DNA of 64,000 bases from Maea johnstoni (Eukaryota > Annelida > Polychaeta > Spionida > Magelonidae): NCBI GenBank assembly GCA_963942565.1, contig OZ012690.1, positions 21,342,931 through 21,406,930 on the forward strand, read 5' to 3'. Every line of letters begins with the position of its first letter. The first letter of the stretch is position 1. Under the pieces are notes generated by a model. The model had not been told where the DNA came from. It ran no database searches and worked only from the letters and a program-made list of their open reading frames with translations. Of the stretch, positions 1-27,700 are shown one piece after another. Made by a program: the position numbers and the translations under genes.

Positions 1-1682
1 TGTATCATTAGTTGTATTCAATGTAATTGATATAACATCAGGCCCCAAATTAGAACTGCAGTTGACACTGTATTGATAACTTTGATAACTTATTTTGGAA
101 TATTTCGTGGTTCGTTGTAATTTTTGAAGTAATAACAATACTTTTCATACAAATCAGGCTTAAAAATGCAGAAATATATATATAATGTGTAGAGTTAACG
201 GCAAAGAATATTATGAAAGGAAATGAAACAGTCCATATAAAACACTTACTTATCCATTGCTTGTTTGTTAGCAGACAATGCTTTTGAAAACACTAATTGT
301 GCATCTGAAAGTGCATCAAAAGGGTTTGGGGTAAAGGTGCATGATATGGGGGCTGTGAAGCATCGCGCAAAATAGAGGCATGGGCACCAAATGAATGTTA
401 TATGTTATGATACAGACAGTTAAAAAAGGAAGCTGTTCTCAGACCTTATGGATAGAACAACATGTTTGCGGTTAGAAAAACAATGGAAAATTAATGGACT
501 TCTTCACCACAAAGTTTAAGCACTGGAAGAATTGTTAAACTGAGAATCTTGAACATAATATGGGGGAAATGACATTGATATGTCTCAATATTGAAAGGAA
601 CAAGAATGGCCCGTGTGCACAGCAAGTGTTAGTTTTAAGTCATATTCTTTCCACCTTCATATTGCCATGCTTGCCAATTAAGAATAGCAGACTTCTTAAA
701 ATAGGTGGCGCTACCAAGACATGCGATGCATTATTTTTATTTTCAAAAAGATATCGCGAAAACCCCTAAATCATTAAAAGATAGCTTTCGGGGCCATCTT
801 TAAGCCGTGGGTAAGCAACCCTAGGCAACAGCAAGAGCCAACAGGGGCCAGGATTTCTTATTTCCCTGGCAAAAGGTCTCAAATACTCGCTATTGATATC
901 TAGATATGAAAAGTGATGTTTTAGAAATGTGCGTTGTACAGATATGCATAAATGAGTGCAAGTGAGGAAACAGTTTTTGTTCTAAAAATGCAGTTAGTCA
1001 ATTGAAGTTTGCAATTTGTTGGTTAACTTCTCACAATGTATAACAGGTTATATATGGTAGCAGACAAATCCCCAGAATCTTACTATGGATTGAGTGATAA
1101 TCATCAAAAACATTTTTGCACAGGCGATGAAATAGCAATTGTGCAGGAGAATTGTTTCTTCCTACAAACATTTGTGAAAGCTTTTCATTATAATTCAGCC
1201 ATGGATTAATCAATCTTTTAGGTGCTTTGCAATATTTAAATTTATCATCACTTAAAGTATCAGAGTGTGTTCTCATTATTTCAAAGTGAGATGAAATGCT
1301 TAATTTGACATACTGTTCTCCAGAAACAATGTTTGTTTGTTTGGTGTTTCATCAGCCTTATGAGAAAATAATAATGATGAAGTTGCTTGCATTTGATTCA
1401 GTTTGTGTTTGGTGTTTGTGTTAGACTTTATTATATACCTAGTGTCTTCATGGTGCTATGAAACATTCAGGAATGTTAATAAAAAAAGAGTTTTCTTGAA
1501 AATTGGCTGGGCCTCTTGGATATTCTAGCAAAAGTGTTGTACTAGTGGGTGTTTTGGGCATGAGTGGGATAACTAAAGGTTTCTGTAGCTCTCTAGTGCT
1601 GTTTGCCTTGTGGGTAACCAAATTACATCTGGAGCATACACATGGTCTGAAAGAAATATACATATCTTGATAACAAAATACT

Positions 1683-1866
1683 TGAACATGGACACAAAGA
1701 CTTTTGAAAACCATCTAAACCCTGTCATCTTGGTAATTATTTGATAGCTCTCGCTGAGTACTCTCAGATGAGTTCCCATGTGCCAGGGGTTTCAGTCATT
1801 TAAAGGGAGGTTTTTTTGCACCATTTTCTATTTTCCAAATTAGTCACCAGCAGCATAAGGGTTAAT
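1683..1866 (-). repeat. TTAA-type MITE family B, truncated copy
   Basis: Matches the abundant family whose full copies read TTAACCCTTATGCTGCTGG ... AGAAGGGTTAA. This copy is inverted, keeps the GCATAAGGGTTAA end and lacks the other terminus. Confidence 0.75.
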
Positions 1867-2729
1867 TAAACAGTCCCTCATCAAAGTATAACTATATTTG
1901 GAGAATTATGTCCAAAAATTCCTGCCTACGTATGCACTCCAGATGTAGGTGGGTTAGAGATGTTTGGTTGGTTGTTGTTGCATTTGGTTGCCGTTTATTT
2001 TGATGTGGATTTAGGATAAGCACTTTCAGTTTATTTTCATTAACCCATTCTTTCCTGCAGCTCCCAGATGAAGGCCAGATGAAGGGGATATCTTCCTGAT
2101 ATCTTTCGGAAGAAAATGATGGAAAATCATCAACTAAAATCTTTTCAACATTCTTTTCCCTTTTCAGTGTTTTTGTTTTAATTCATTCATTCTTAGAAAG
2201 AATTTATACATTTTTTGAAAGAATACCTGATTAGGATTGTAAAAATATCGAAAGAAGAATGGTAATAATGATAGAAAAAAAAATGTCCTGAATATTTCGG
2301 TGATATCTTTTAACCAGATAGTAATTCGCAAATCACTTGATGGCTAGATAACTTGATCAAATGTTGTTTATGAATCTAATCTAAATAGTTATTTTCATAA
2401 GAACACTAGATCGTGACTAATCTTTTTCAAGGGGGTCTTTATGTGTGACTGGGTTAAAGCAGTTAGCTCTGGAAAGTTATTTGATCGCAAGTATGTAGAA
2501 TAGAATCCAATCGGTATCTGCTTGTGAAAAACTGGTTTCTTGTAGGAAATGATCTAACCAAGGTTTGAACATACTAGTATAGAAAAACAACTCTTTGGGC
2601 TTCAGTAGGGGTTTACTTTCCAGATTTATTGTGTATGTGTATAACTGTCAATATTAAAATGCCAATTATATCATATAATCAGACACACATTAGTGGGTCG
2701 CATAATAGGTGTCAGGGTATTTGATTATA

Positions 2730-2904
2730 CAGGCGAACTTGGATATGACGGACCACTGTAAGACAGACCTTTGTCTATGACGGACAATATGCTTGGTCCC
2801 AGTCCCATGCATATCAAGTATGTGTCATATGTATATGACAGATTTTGCATATGACTGACTAGTTTTCCTGGTCCCATTGAGTCCATCATATCCAAGTTCA
2901 CCTG
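2730..2904. mobile_element. MITE family A (TA-flanked), copy 1
   Basis: Terminal inverted repeats of the form CAGGTGAACTTGGATATGAC (here CAGGCGAACTTGG...), flanked by TA on both sides. Other copies lie at 35685, 37810 and 40529. The TA target suggests a Tc1/mariner-type non-autonomous element. Confidence 0.8.
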
Positions 2905-2937
2905 TATACAATTTGAATAACTATTTTCAGGGGGCTA

Positions 2938-3060
2938 CCCTGATAGCCTAGTTGTTTGAGGCAGCATGCACTGAATGCTGGCTGACTTTCTCTTGCCAAA
3001 GATTCTGGTGATAAATCCTGCTCAAGGCATGTGAGAAAGTAGTATTCCCAGGGTATCCTC
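2938..3060 (+). repeat. SINE-like fragment
   Basis: Starts like a tRNA-related head (GCCTAGTTGTTTGAGGCA) and ends with CTCAAGGCATGTGAGAAAGT, a segment shared with the SINE-like repeats at 20203 and, inverted, 39600-39800. Weak on its own. Confidence 0.35.
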
Positions 3061-3064
3061 TAGG

Positions 3065-3151
3065 CTAGGGGCCCGAAAAGGTATTTTGATAAAAAAAAAG
3101 TGGTCAAAAATAGGATTTCTGGTAAATATACCTACTATTTTGGGCCCCTAG
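3065..3151. repeat. Short inverted-repeat element with CTAGGGGCCC ends
   Basis: CTAGGGGCCC at 3065 is answered by GGGCCCCTAG at 3142, with a further direct CTAGGGGCCC at about 3162. About 87 bp, AT-rich centre; probably a tiny MITE. Confidence 0.5.
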
Positions 3152-3342
3152 TCTGATAAATCTAGGGGCCCACAGCAGAATCTCGGGGCATATGCCCCTG
3201 GGAAAGTCAAACCCTGCTTGTCAGAGTTTGGCCTAATAAGGCAGAAAAAGTAAGGGTAGATGGAATTTTTAAATTCAACATTAGACTCTTAAACGATCTG
3301 TGCACATTTCTTACTTATGCATTCCCTTCTTTTTTTTCTCAG

Positions 3343-18073
<14,731 letters not shown>

Positions 18074-18302
18074 TGCAAACAAATACAAGGGACCTCATTT
18101 GTCTGTCTCCTAGTGACGTCACACTGAGGAGAGATAAGTTGTGTCTATGGCTTTTACAATGGGCCCTATGGTAATTGGTCTATGGTGACAAATCCATGTA
18201 CTCTTTGCTAAGGTTATGACTGATCTCATTATTCCAATGATAGACAATGCAGACTGGCCTCTGATTGGCTGTAGGGAATCAAACTGGCTTCTGATTGGCT
18301 AA

Positions 18303-18487
18303 TCAAAGATGATGCAAAAAACCTGAAAAATGACTGAAACCGTGGCACACGAGTACTCGTCTGACAGTACTCAGCGGGAGCAATCCAATGAATACCAACA
18401 TGACAGGGTTAATTTAGATGGGTTTCTAAAATCTCTGTGTCCTTGTGCTTTGGACGCAATTAGCCTCAGCAGACAGAATGAAGGGTT
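18303..18487 (+). repeat. TTAA-type MITE family B, left end lost
   Basis: Body from GATGATGCAAAAAACCTG to GAAGGGTT matches the family. Lies downstream of the SUPT20H stop. Confidence 0.75.
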
Positions 18488-18815
18488 GGAACTGGAGTCA
18501 AATCTATCCCAGGGACCACCTGTTTGTAAAGACCAGTCCCAAAATATTTTTGGAAAAACACACTCAAGTTAATGTTAGCCAAGACAAGCCTGTTCTTGAA
18601 CAATTCCAACAGTGGTCTGCTTACGGCTTTCACTATCTAATTAATGTTCCAATGGGCCAAATCCACCATGAAAAAGTACATAGTGTATTAAAAAGACATT
18701 AATGACAATACTATGATCGTATATGTGTAAATATGTGTATATAATGTTCAAATTAAATTAGGTGTTCATGCTCAGAGCACAAAAGTGGGTATTTAGTATT
18801 GCAGCCTTACTACAG

Positions 18816-19072
18816 TACAGACATTCAATTCCTACACCAGTCGACCGGATGTCTGCCAGTGCCTGGTTGTACAATCTCTCATGGATAACATGTACAAAAT
18901 AAAACACATTGATGACCCACCTAACTTGTGACTCAAAGCTACTTTCAGTTGTGAGGTCATCTATGCACCCATGACCAGAAAACTGTGTGGCAATCGCGTG
19001 TGGGGTTGTGTATTATGCACGGGTTGCCCATGCATTTATTGCAGGAATTAAATGTCGGCACTGTATAGCAAG
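18816..19072 (+). mobile_element. MITE family F, copy 3
   Basis: ACAGACATTCAATTCCTACA ... GGAATTAAATGTCGGCACTG; same orientation as the copy at 7985. Contains GACTCAAAGCTACTTTCAGT, shared by both. Confidence 0.8.
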
Positions 19073-19292
19073 ATGTAAGGCATGGTCTGATCTCTGACCA
19101 CTTGAGTGCTGTGAGCACGAATAGATTAAGCATGAATGAAATGAATCATGTGTAAGTAGGACAATTCAGATGGCTTCTTAGAAATGTGAAAAGTTATGGA
19201 TTTTGACTTGTCAGATCATGTTGTGTAGTAATACATTTAATTGGTTTTCATGTGAATCATGCAAATTACAAAAGATTTATCGAATTGTGTTA

Positions 19293-19740
19293 CCATATTC
19301 TTCCGATTAATCGCACGGTGAGGGTAGAGGTTGGGAAAATTTTCTGCGGAAGGGGTGCCAGCAATTTGCTGTTTTACTGCACACCCCAATGAGTGCCGAT
19401 CGTAGTGTTTTGGCCGTTATCTCCTTTTGCATGCTCGCTGTGCAGCTTACTTGGACGCTTAGACAAATCTGTATGTAACACGATCGTTGATTGGTCAATA
19501 TTACAATCATGAAGCGAATATGAACAGCGAGAGCGTGAAGGAACTGCAGAAATGGCAAAATTTAATGCTGGTTTGCAGACACGGCAAGGGGAAAGGTATG
19601 TGATTTCGCTTTTCTTACTTCATCTGGTGGGTAAGTTTTACAAGTTTTTCATGACATTTGAGCTGGCCGTTCCCCCTCTAACTGTGTAATATAGGGATAT
19701 GCACTTAATCGGTCATGTGCGCTTAATCAGATGAATACGG
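19293..19740 (+). mobile_element. MITE family H, copy 1 (about 450 bp)
   Basis: Ends CCATATTCTTCCGATTAA and TTAATCAGATGAATACGG are inverted and flanked by TA. The second copy at 56358-56798 is in the opposite orientation; a fragment lies at 23143. Confidence 0.8.
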
Positions 19741-20097
19741 TATATCAATTAACTTCTGACACGTAATTCCCGTAATTTCCGAACCAATCTGACCAATATG
19801 TGGGCTAGCAGAAATGAATAATATTGCACTTTGGACTCTGCTTTTTTGCAAAGAATATAGCATACAATATTTTAAGTATATTGTTTAGTTTAAAACATCA
19901 GCAATTTGTCAGACCACATGGACAAGGTATACATAATCATTTGAAATCTTTGAATATGATTTAGATATTGAATTAATAAAATGTGTACATTGCATTCCTC
20001 AGAATGATATTTGGACTTTAAGTGACAAGCAACCCAGTATGTTATGTTATACCAATTTAGATTTGGTTGATTCTGTACTGTGAACAATCATGTGACC

Positions 20098-20103
20098 AAT
20101 AAA
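20098..20103 (+). terminator. Candidate poly(A) signal for SUPT20H
   Basis: AATAAA about 2 kb after the stops, followed within 30 bp by a GT-rich stretch (TTGTCTTGTTGTTTTG). Another AATAAA lies near 20624. Placement is an inference from motif and position only. Confidence 0.4.
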
Positions 20104-20202
20104 TGAAATTATTTAGTTACTATTGTCTTGTTGTTTTGTACCATACTAAAGTAGGTTGACACTTATTATAAGATACAAGCATAATGTTTGCTCATATGTT
20201 GG

Positions 20203-20412
20203 GGCCTGCTCTGAAGGCATTGCCCCTGACTACTAGCTGTCTCTCACCACTGCTCGGGTCTGGATCCCACCAAGGGCATGTGAGAAAGTTGCCAGTGACT
20301 TGAGGTTAAGCGGTGTTTGGCGGGTACTCGTTTTTTTCCGCTAGTTCCAACTGGCTAGTTATATACTAGCTGCAATTTGGCAGAAAAAGGGACGAAAAAC
20401 AAAATTCCAAAT
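20203..20412 (+). mobile_element. tRNA-derived SINE candidate
   Basis: GGGTCTGGATCCC resembles a B box. The body CAAGGGCATGTGAGAAAGTT ... ACTGGCTAGT ... CTGCAATNTGGCAGA is shared with the inverted copy at 39600-39800, and short pieces occur at 2938 and about 27690-27760. Confidence 0.6.
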
Positions 20413-21404
20413 TCAAATTGCTCATGTGTTCTATTCACTTGCTTTTTGCAGATTTAGATCAAGAGGCATAGCATCATAAGGTGTATCTGAGTTCTTTATC
20501 CCTGACACTCATACAGATCTGAATGGCAGAATGATTTTACAAAATATTTAAAGGAGAGTTGTTGGTTATGTTCTGAATAGCATTTCTCTTGGAAACATTA
20601 CACCATCTATGTTTTACCAACAATAAAATAGTCTATTTAATATATGAATGATTAAATGTGGTTTATTCCTTGTCATATTTGGTTTCGAAGAATTCATGCT
20701 CAGAGTGCCAAGTGCACCTGGCTTACTTGGATACATTTTGATAAAATAAATGAACACATTGAAACCAATGTGATGAGAACACTTCAGGACCATAACAAGT
20801 TATCACACAAGAAGGTGTTCAGACTATTTTTCTCAATGTATTAGGAACAAATGGGACTCCGTTTCTGTTCACATCTCATAGTCATTCACAATCGGAGGTT
20901 TCACTTTTATTGAGATAATACAGGTATGGTACCATACTTATTTTGGCATGAGGTTCCTTTTTGAAAAAGCTACCTCAGTCTGAAAATTGATAGTCTATCT
21001 TCTCTTTTTATATTTTAACCAGGGTTGCTGTTTGGAGATATTGTTTTATTGTCTCCTTTACCTGATAAGACACATCAAAAGACAACAAATTAAAACATAT
21101 ACTTTACACTTTTTCTACATCATATTTAATTCCTTAATGATTTGGAATGTACCATTGATCGAAGCGACAAATTCAGGTAGGATTCATAAGCTTGAATGGT
21201 TCGGGAGAATTTCACGGAGAGGTTTGTCCACTTCAAGACAAACTTGATTCTGTTGTGAAGGAACTATAGAAGATCCAAGATTCATAACGGTCAAAGAAAA
21301 CAAAACGAAATTCAACCAACATTTTTTTGTAAAAGTTATATATAATTCTGACTATGTACATAAGTGAAAGGCACAGTTGACCCCTTAGAGATGAATACAA
21401 GCAG

Positions 21405-21410
21405 TTTATT
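21405..21410 (-). terminator. Candidate poly(A) signal for SPATA4
   Basis: TTTATT on the plus strand (AATAAA on the minus strand), about 320 bp past the SPATA4 stop. An alternative lies at 21703-21708, only about 20 bp past the stop. Confidence 0.3.
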
Positions 21411-21729
21411 ATGAAACAAAATTAGTTATTGTTCGTGTCGGTCCATTCAAGGGAGCAATAAATGTACACAAATCATTAAGAAATCCTGTTGTTACATTAA
21501 AAGTAAAAACTTCTAGTACATCACCAAAAATATCCTGTGTATTTTACAAATACCCAGCCTTTCTGAACACTTAGGGTTGTATTTCATGAAATTTCTCAGG
21601 CTTGGATATTTTGTCATAACCTTAATTTATTTTAATGAACATCCTTTCCTTTTCTATGGGTATCAATTGTGCTCACATAGTGAACACCATACAAGTTCAT
21701 TCTTTATTCTCCCATGGATGTTGAGGGAG

Positions 21730-24700
21730 TTATGAGTATCCTGAAATGGGGGATTTTACTGTAGAACTTGGCAGCTGCTTCACTTCCACTTCTTGGAATG
21801 TCACAGTTGGCTCCCTGCTACCCATAAGCGGCATGGATTTCTCTGAAAAAAAATGAGATATTGGGAATTAATTCTTTGAACACACAATTTCACTAGATAT
21901 CCCACTTTTACACCTTAACCCTTATGCTGCTGGTTGCTAATTTGGCCAATACAAAAGTATGCAAAAAGTCTGAAAAATAATTGAAACCCTGGCAAATTGG
22001 TACTCATCTGAGTGCTCAGCAAGAGCTATCCAATGAATACCAACATGACAGGGTTAAGATGGTTTTCAAAAATGTTTGCATCCTTGTGCTTTGGACGAAA
22101 GTAGCCTCAGCATTCGAAGGGTTAAGTACAATTTATTTTAAAATCATATAATCAATAGATGGATCATTTTGCCTCAATAATTGAAATAATTGATAGTGGC
22201 AAAATATGCATTGAAAAATGATTATTGCTAAAAAAATAATAATACTATTTGAAGTTCACTTCTTAATAACCTGTACATGTCAAAAATATCCCATTTTCTT
22301 GTATATTCCTGCTGACATTTGTGTAAAAGGGTCTTACCCAGGATTTTAAAGGAGTCTCTCAGCTGTATAAGCAAATAATGGGTAGAAGTGACAAAATAAT
22401 AGATAATGTTTGTCTAAAATGGATCGAAAAAATTGTGGAGAAAATAGAGTATTTCTCTGTGAGAAAATCATTTGTTAGATCTAGCTTCGTTATTTTCAGT
22501 TTAGAACCCTTCATAGAAGATTCTATAAAAACAACATTTTATTCAAAATGAACAAAACGGCTACTCCTATATGTGAATTTTCGTGAAACGGTTGATGACT
22601 CCAATGAGCACATGTTAATATATTATGAGTTTATACAGAGATTATGGAGAGAAGTAGAAGAATGGATTCTACAAATTGGGGTCATTGACTATAACATATA
22701 TTGAGATAGTAAGACAAACTTTTCATCATCTAATGTACATATTGTCTTCTACGAGTGAAACTTTTGAAATATTTGCTTGGACTCAATAAATACAGATCTT
22801 ACAAAATGGGTGCTGTTTGCCTAAAATTTGGTGTTAGGGAGCAAAAATAGCTCCCTGTATGTGTAGAGCACTTACCTTTGTTTGCTGCGCTCTTTGTGGG
22901 TGTTTTTACTTCAGTGATATCTGTGGAGTGTTTTGAGAGAGCAGGGGCCCTACGCGGACATCTCTCGCCCAGGGTGGGCTTGATGTCAAACCTGTCAGGG
23001 TTGCTGTTTCTTTCCGTTCGCCGATGATCCAAGTGATTATTGATGATGCACTGAGACTACAAAATTAAATAAAATACAGATGAAATACAATACGACATGG
23101 AGGATTTTGAAAAAGGACCTTCAAAAAAAAAACATGTACCATATTTCTCCGTTTAACTGCACCGACCCCCTTTTTTCTGAAAAACTTTGGAAGATTGGAT
23201 GATTGCTCTGAAATAATGACTGAAACCCTGGCACATGGGTACTCATCTGAGAGTACTCGTTGAGTGCTATCCAATGAATACCAACATGACAAAGCACCGT
23301 ACCATTTATTATTATGTAATGTAAATCCAGTACTAACCTTTTGCTGAGTGAGGATAATACTTTTATCGGCGAGTTCCTCAGTTATCCTGAGGTTATTTTT
23401 CACTGCTTGAGAAGCTGTAGATCTGGCATGCAAAGGCAGCTTATCCTGGTACGCCCTGTCAGTGAAATCTGCCTCAAGCTCAGATTTTGGGATGATCGCT
23501 CTGAAATAAACAAGGAATTTTAAGCATTAAATTAGCCTTGCCATCAAGTCACAATGATAACCACAGAGAAATGTTCATTATTTCATGGTGGTATGGATAC
23601 CAGATTCAAAGAGATGGCACAGGGAGCCATTTTATAAGGGAATGACAAAAGATAGGAGTCAGTTTAAAAGTGACCTTTGAACAAGTAACTTAACAAAATT
23701 ATCAATTTTACGATATGGCCCCCATAATGAAAATAAATAGATTGTTTACCCCTGTGTAATTGAGTGAGTGTCTAACTTTGATGACGAGGGTACCCAGGGA
23801 AAAAACTTAATATTACTGTGGCATAGGAATGTTTAGTGTCAGCTTGACTTTTTAAAATGATAGCATATGTCAATCCATCATAAAATGTTAGGGTAAAAAC
23901 AAGCTTGAATATAAACCTGAGTAATCTATGTCATGTGCGCTTTGTAATTAACGTTAAGTCTTCAGTCCATTTTCCTTAACCCCATTCATGCTGCAGTAAT
24001 TGGTGATTATTATTTGACCAAAGCATTTTAACATATTTGAAGGAGATATGTGATTCAGAACCCAAAGTTCTATCAAGTCTTTATCATGTAATATGTTACG
24101 TCACATCTTATCCATGAATGATCTTCAAAAGCATAGACAATAAAATATTCAAGGAAACATGGATGAGTTAGAGAGGGTCATATGAATAGGGATGACTTTC
24201 AACTTACGGCCTATTGGTTAGAATTTCATAAATCCTGCATATAAGTAGCATTCCAGCGCCCTCCTTACAGTGAATGGTACCATCAATTAGGTCATTAGGA
24301 ATATCCAGCTTTTTCCTGGTTATGAACTGCAAAGAAAAAAATATATCATATCAGTGACGAAAATGATGATTACAACAATGATGTTGATTATTAAGTATTT
24401 GAACATGTATGAACATTGAACAAGTCATTTTTTTGTATAGATATCCTTTACTAACTACACAAAATTATTATGTCCCGCGGGACCTACGCCAGGATTTGAA
24501 ACTGAGTGTCCAAAATATGCAAATAATAAGAAATTTGGTTGTCACATTTTAAGACTGTCATATTTTAAGAGAGACACCTATTAATTTATATTACAGTCAT
24601 AAACATATCCATATGTAATGTTAATTGTTATGCACTGTAGTTAGCATTTACATTGAAGAGAACACTTTGAATATCTTCTTTGTAATTTTACTAAATGAAA

Positions 24701-27700
24701 CTTCCAAGCTCACTGAATCCAATAATGCAAAAACATTTGACCAACAAATACAAAATCTCCTTACATTTGTTAACAGGGACCAGTTGAGCATTTTCGAATC
24801 TAGTGACGTTCCATTATTATAAGAGTGCATCTGTATGTCCTGAGGGAAGTACCAAGAAAATATCTCTGCGACTAGAAAACCATTGGTGAGATCCCTGAAA
24901 GGAAACAAATATTGTAATCAACAACAGAAATGGATTCCTTAACACTTCGATTGCGGAGCTTACTTTTGTACAAAGCACAAGGACACATTTAGAGTTTTGA
25001 AAACCATCTAAACCCTGTCATGTTAGTATTCATTGTAATCAACAACAGAAATGGATTCCTTAACACTTCGATTGCGGAGGTTACTTTTGTACAAAGCACA
25101 AGGACACATTTAGAGTTTTGAAAACCATCTAAACCCTGTCATGTTAGTATTCATTGGATAGCTCTCTCTGAGTACTCTTAGATGAGTACTACCCATGTGC
25201 CGGGGGTTTCAGTCATTTTTCAGGTTTTTTGCATCATACTTTATTGGCCATCATATTATGTAGGAATTGTTGTCTTGATTTACAATACTTTAATTTACAA
25301 ATTACTTTGAAATTGGGGATGATTTTACATTTTAATATTAGTTGTTGGTAATGTTCCGAATAACAATTCTCCTTGAAATATTTCACCAACTATGCTCTTG
25401 CCTGCAAGATTTCATCAAAATTGTCAGGCTGCTTTGTTTTGGCCGCTGCTAGTAGTGGATTAAGCGAATCCCTATGTGAGAGGATAAGAATTGAAAATGT
25501 TAAAGAGGCAAGGTTCTCAAAACTTAAAAGCATGAAAACTCATTCGGCCTAAGTCAAGTATCCCGGACCCACCCTATATAGGAAGGAAACAAAAGAATAT
25601 ATAAATAAAAACTATTGATTCTAGCCCCGCAGGGTTATAACGATCAGATAGATGTATTGGACCCTCTTGAATTATGCCCCGCAGGGCCAAAACACAATTT
25701 TCTTGGGGGATTATTTTTTTTACACCCTAAGCAGCTATTTTTTACCTGGAATACTACTTATTTAAAAGCATAAACTTGTGCCAATGCCACACTCTCTCAG
25801 ACTACATATGACAAGCTGGGATAAAAACATTTATTTAGACTCAGACCCAAGTGTCAGTGAACATAATTCATGAATGACATGATCATGTAGAGCATGTATT
25901 CGCCAAACCGTCATTTTTCGCGTATTTTATTGCATAATTATGAATAGGTAGTCAATTTAAGCATTTTTTTGTTATGTATTAATGAGGCTGTGACAATTTA
26001 AGTTTTCTATGGTCTTTATGATTTTATTTATATTGAACCATGAAGGAAATAGATGAGTTCAGTGAAAATGCGGTAGGAGACAGCTGGTTGCAAACGTACT
26101 CTCCAAACCGTCATTTTTTGACGTCGTCAAATGTCTACCCACCACGCAACTTTGTAGGGTCGCTTCTCGGTCGATCCGCAACGGATTTTTAAAAGAATTG
26201 CACCTGCGGATAGGGCTTGGAGAGTTACATCTTCATATCAAATTTGGGAACTCTTGTATGCCGAGAACTATTTTTAATCAAAAAATAAAAAAGAGGGTGT
26301 CCACTCGCCAAACCGTCATTCTTTTTTTGGTGGAAGGTGAAGGCAGACTCATGGTTTTACGTCTTAGCATTGAGGATTTGGGACTTACTTCGAATGTAAA
26401 TGACTTTCAAATGATGGAAAGAGTTTTTTCACTAACCTGCTACTAAATATATTGATCTAATGCGGGATTCATAAGTAATGACTACATATGTAATGATCGT
26501 TACATCGCTGGAATCACACTTTAAAATCTCCAACAAAGGAGAGCGTGGTTATGTCTTTGATTATAGATGGCGCATCAATAATTATGAGTGTTGTGGTCCA
26601 CTATTTCACATGTGAATAATCATCAGCAGGGAAAGAAACACTGGTCATTTAAGTAGTTGTGAAGTTTTCATTATACATATATATTCAAAACATGCCAACT
26701 GACATTACAGCTTATGGTTTCAATTTCTTTGACTCAGTCTACCATGCTTTTATTTTATAATTCAGCTTGCATTGCATTGGAGGTCTGATAAGAAATTCAT
26801 TGATCATTATACAAATACCGGGTACCTCTCCAGCATGGTGTAATTTATTTTGGGAGATGGGGGGGGGGGGGGGGGGGTTAAAAATGATGAATGTGCATAG
26901 TCTTTTCAAATGGAGATCCTTTCGGCAATTATGGGTTGGTACCTTCAAATTTCTTCAATTAGAAGGGAATATTGATATGGAGAGTTTTTTCCTTTTGGGA
27001 AATGAGGTATGGGTGCATTTTCAAGTTGTTTTCAAACAAATCAAATTAAAATGAATTGATATTTTAGACTGTATGGATTCCAAAGACAAGAAATGCAATA
27101 ACCATTTTTCTCAGTACTTAGCAAATTCATATGTCAACAGTAATTTAGCCTATTGGTAAATCATGTTATGATACTGTGCATTCAATATATGAATTTGTGA
27201 ATCATTTCATCTAAAAAAATCAAAAATGGTCATAGATTAAAATTGAGATTTAATATATATTTGCAGTAAACCATTTTTGACAATTGGAAAATTAGGAAAC
27301 ATAGTTTATATTTATATATGCCTGAATGATCCTATCCCTCTGGCACTCCTGCTTTTAGGATATCATTATACGGCCATATAGCAGCACCTCCTCGTGGTAT
27401 GGCTGGACTGGCATTACCCTACACCTCATATCGATGCATGATAACTTTTCTCTCTCTAACTAGTATTAGCATTTTAATGTACTTTTGGATAGCCTGGCTT
27501 TATGTGTGCCATTGCCCAAAAATAACTCTGCTGTTCCTTAATTAATTTATTACTCAATTTGAAAAAAAAATCAGGGATATGCACATCATGACTGAAATAT
27601 GAGGGTAATGCCTGACTGAGCTGCTTCTGGAGATGCCAGTCGGGACTGTCTCAGAGTTTTAATTGCATAAGTTGTCACTCTTTCTGCAATATTGAGTCTA

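Larger units (their letters stand above)
1..3342. other. Upstream or intronic stretch before first visible SUPT20H exon
   Basis: I find no exon here. The residues expected just before the first visible SUPT20H exon (human ...LKISKAGN) are not encoded next to any AG/GT pair that I could see, so this is probably one long intron. It holds MITE copies at about 1683-1866 and 2730-2904, a small inverted repeat at 3065-3151 and a SINE-like piece at about 2938-3060. The rest is AT-rich without visible structure. Confidence 0.6.

Noticed and set aside
25380-25476. Minus-strand frame reading DSLNPLLAAAKTKQPDNFD as an extra SPATA4 exon
   Set aside because: Its phase breaks the join between exons 1 and 2, and without it the CH domain aligns with no gap; its donor would have to be GC.
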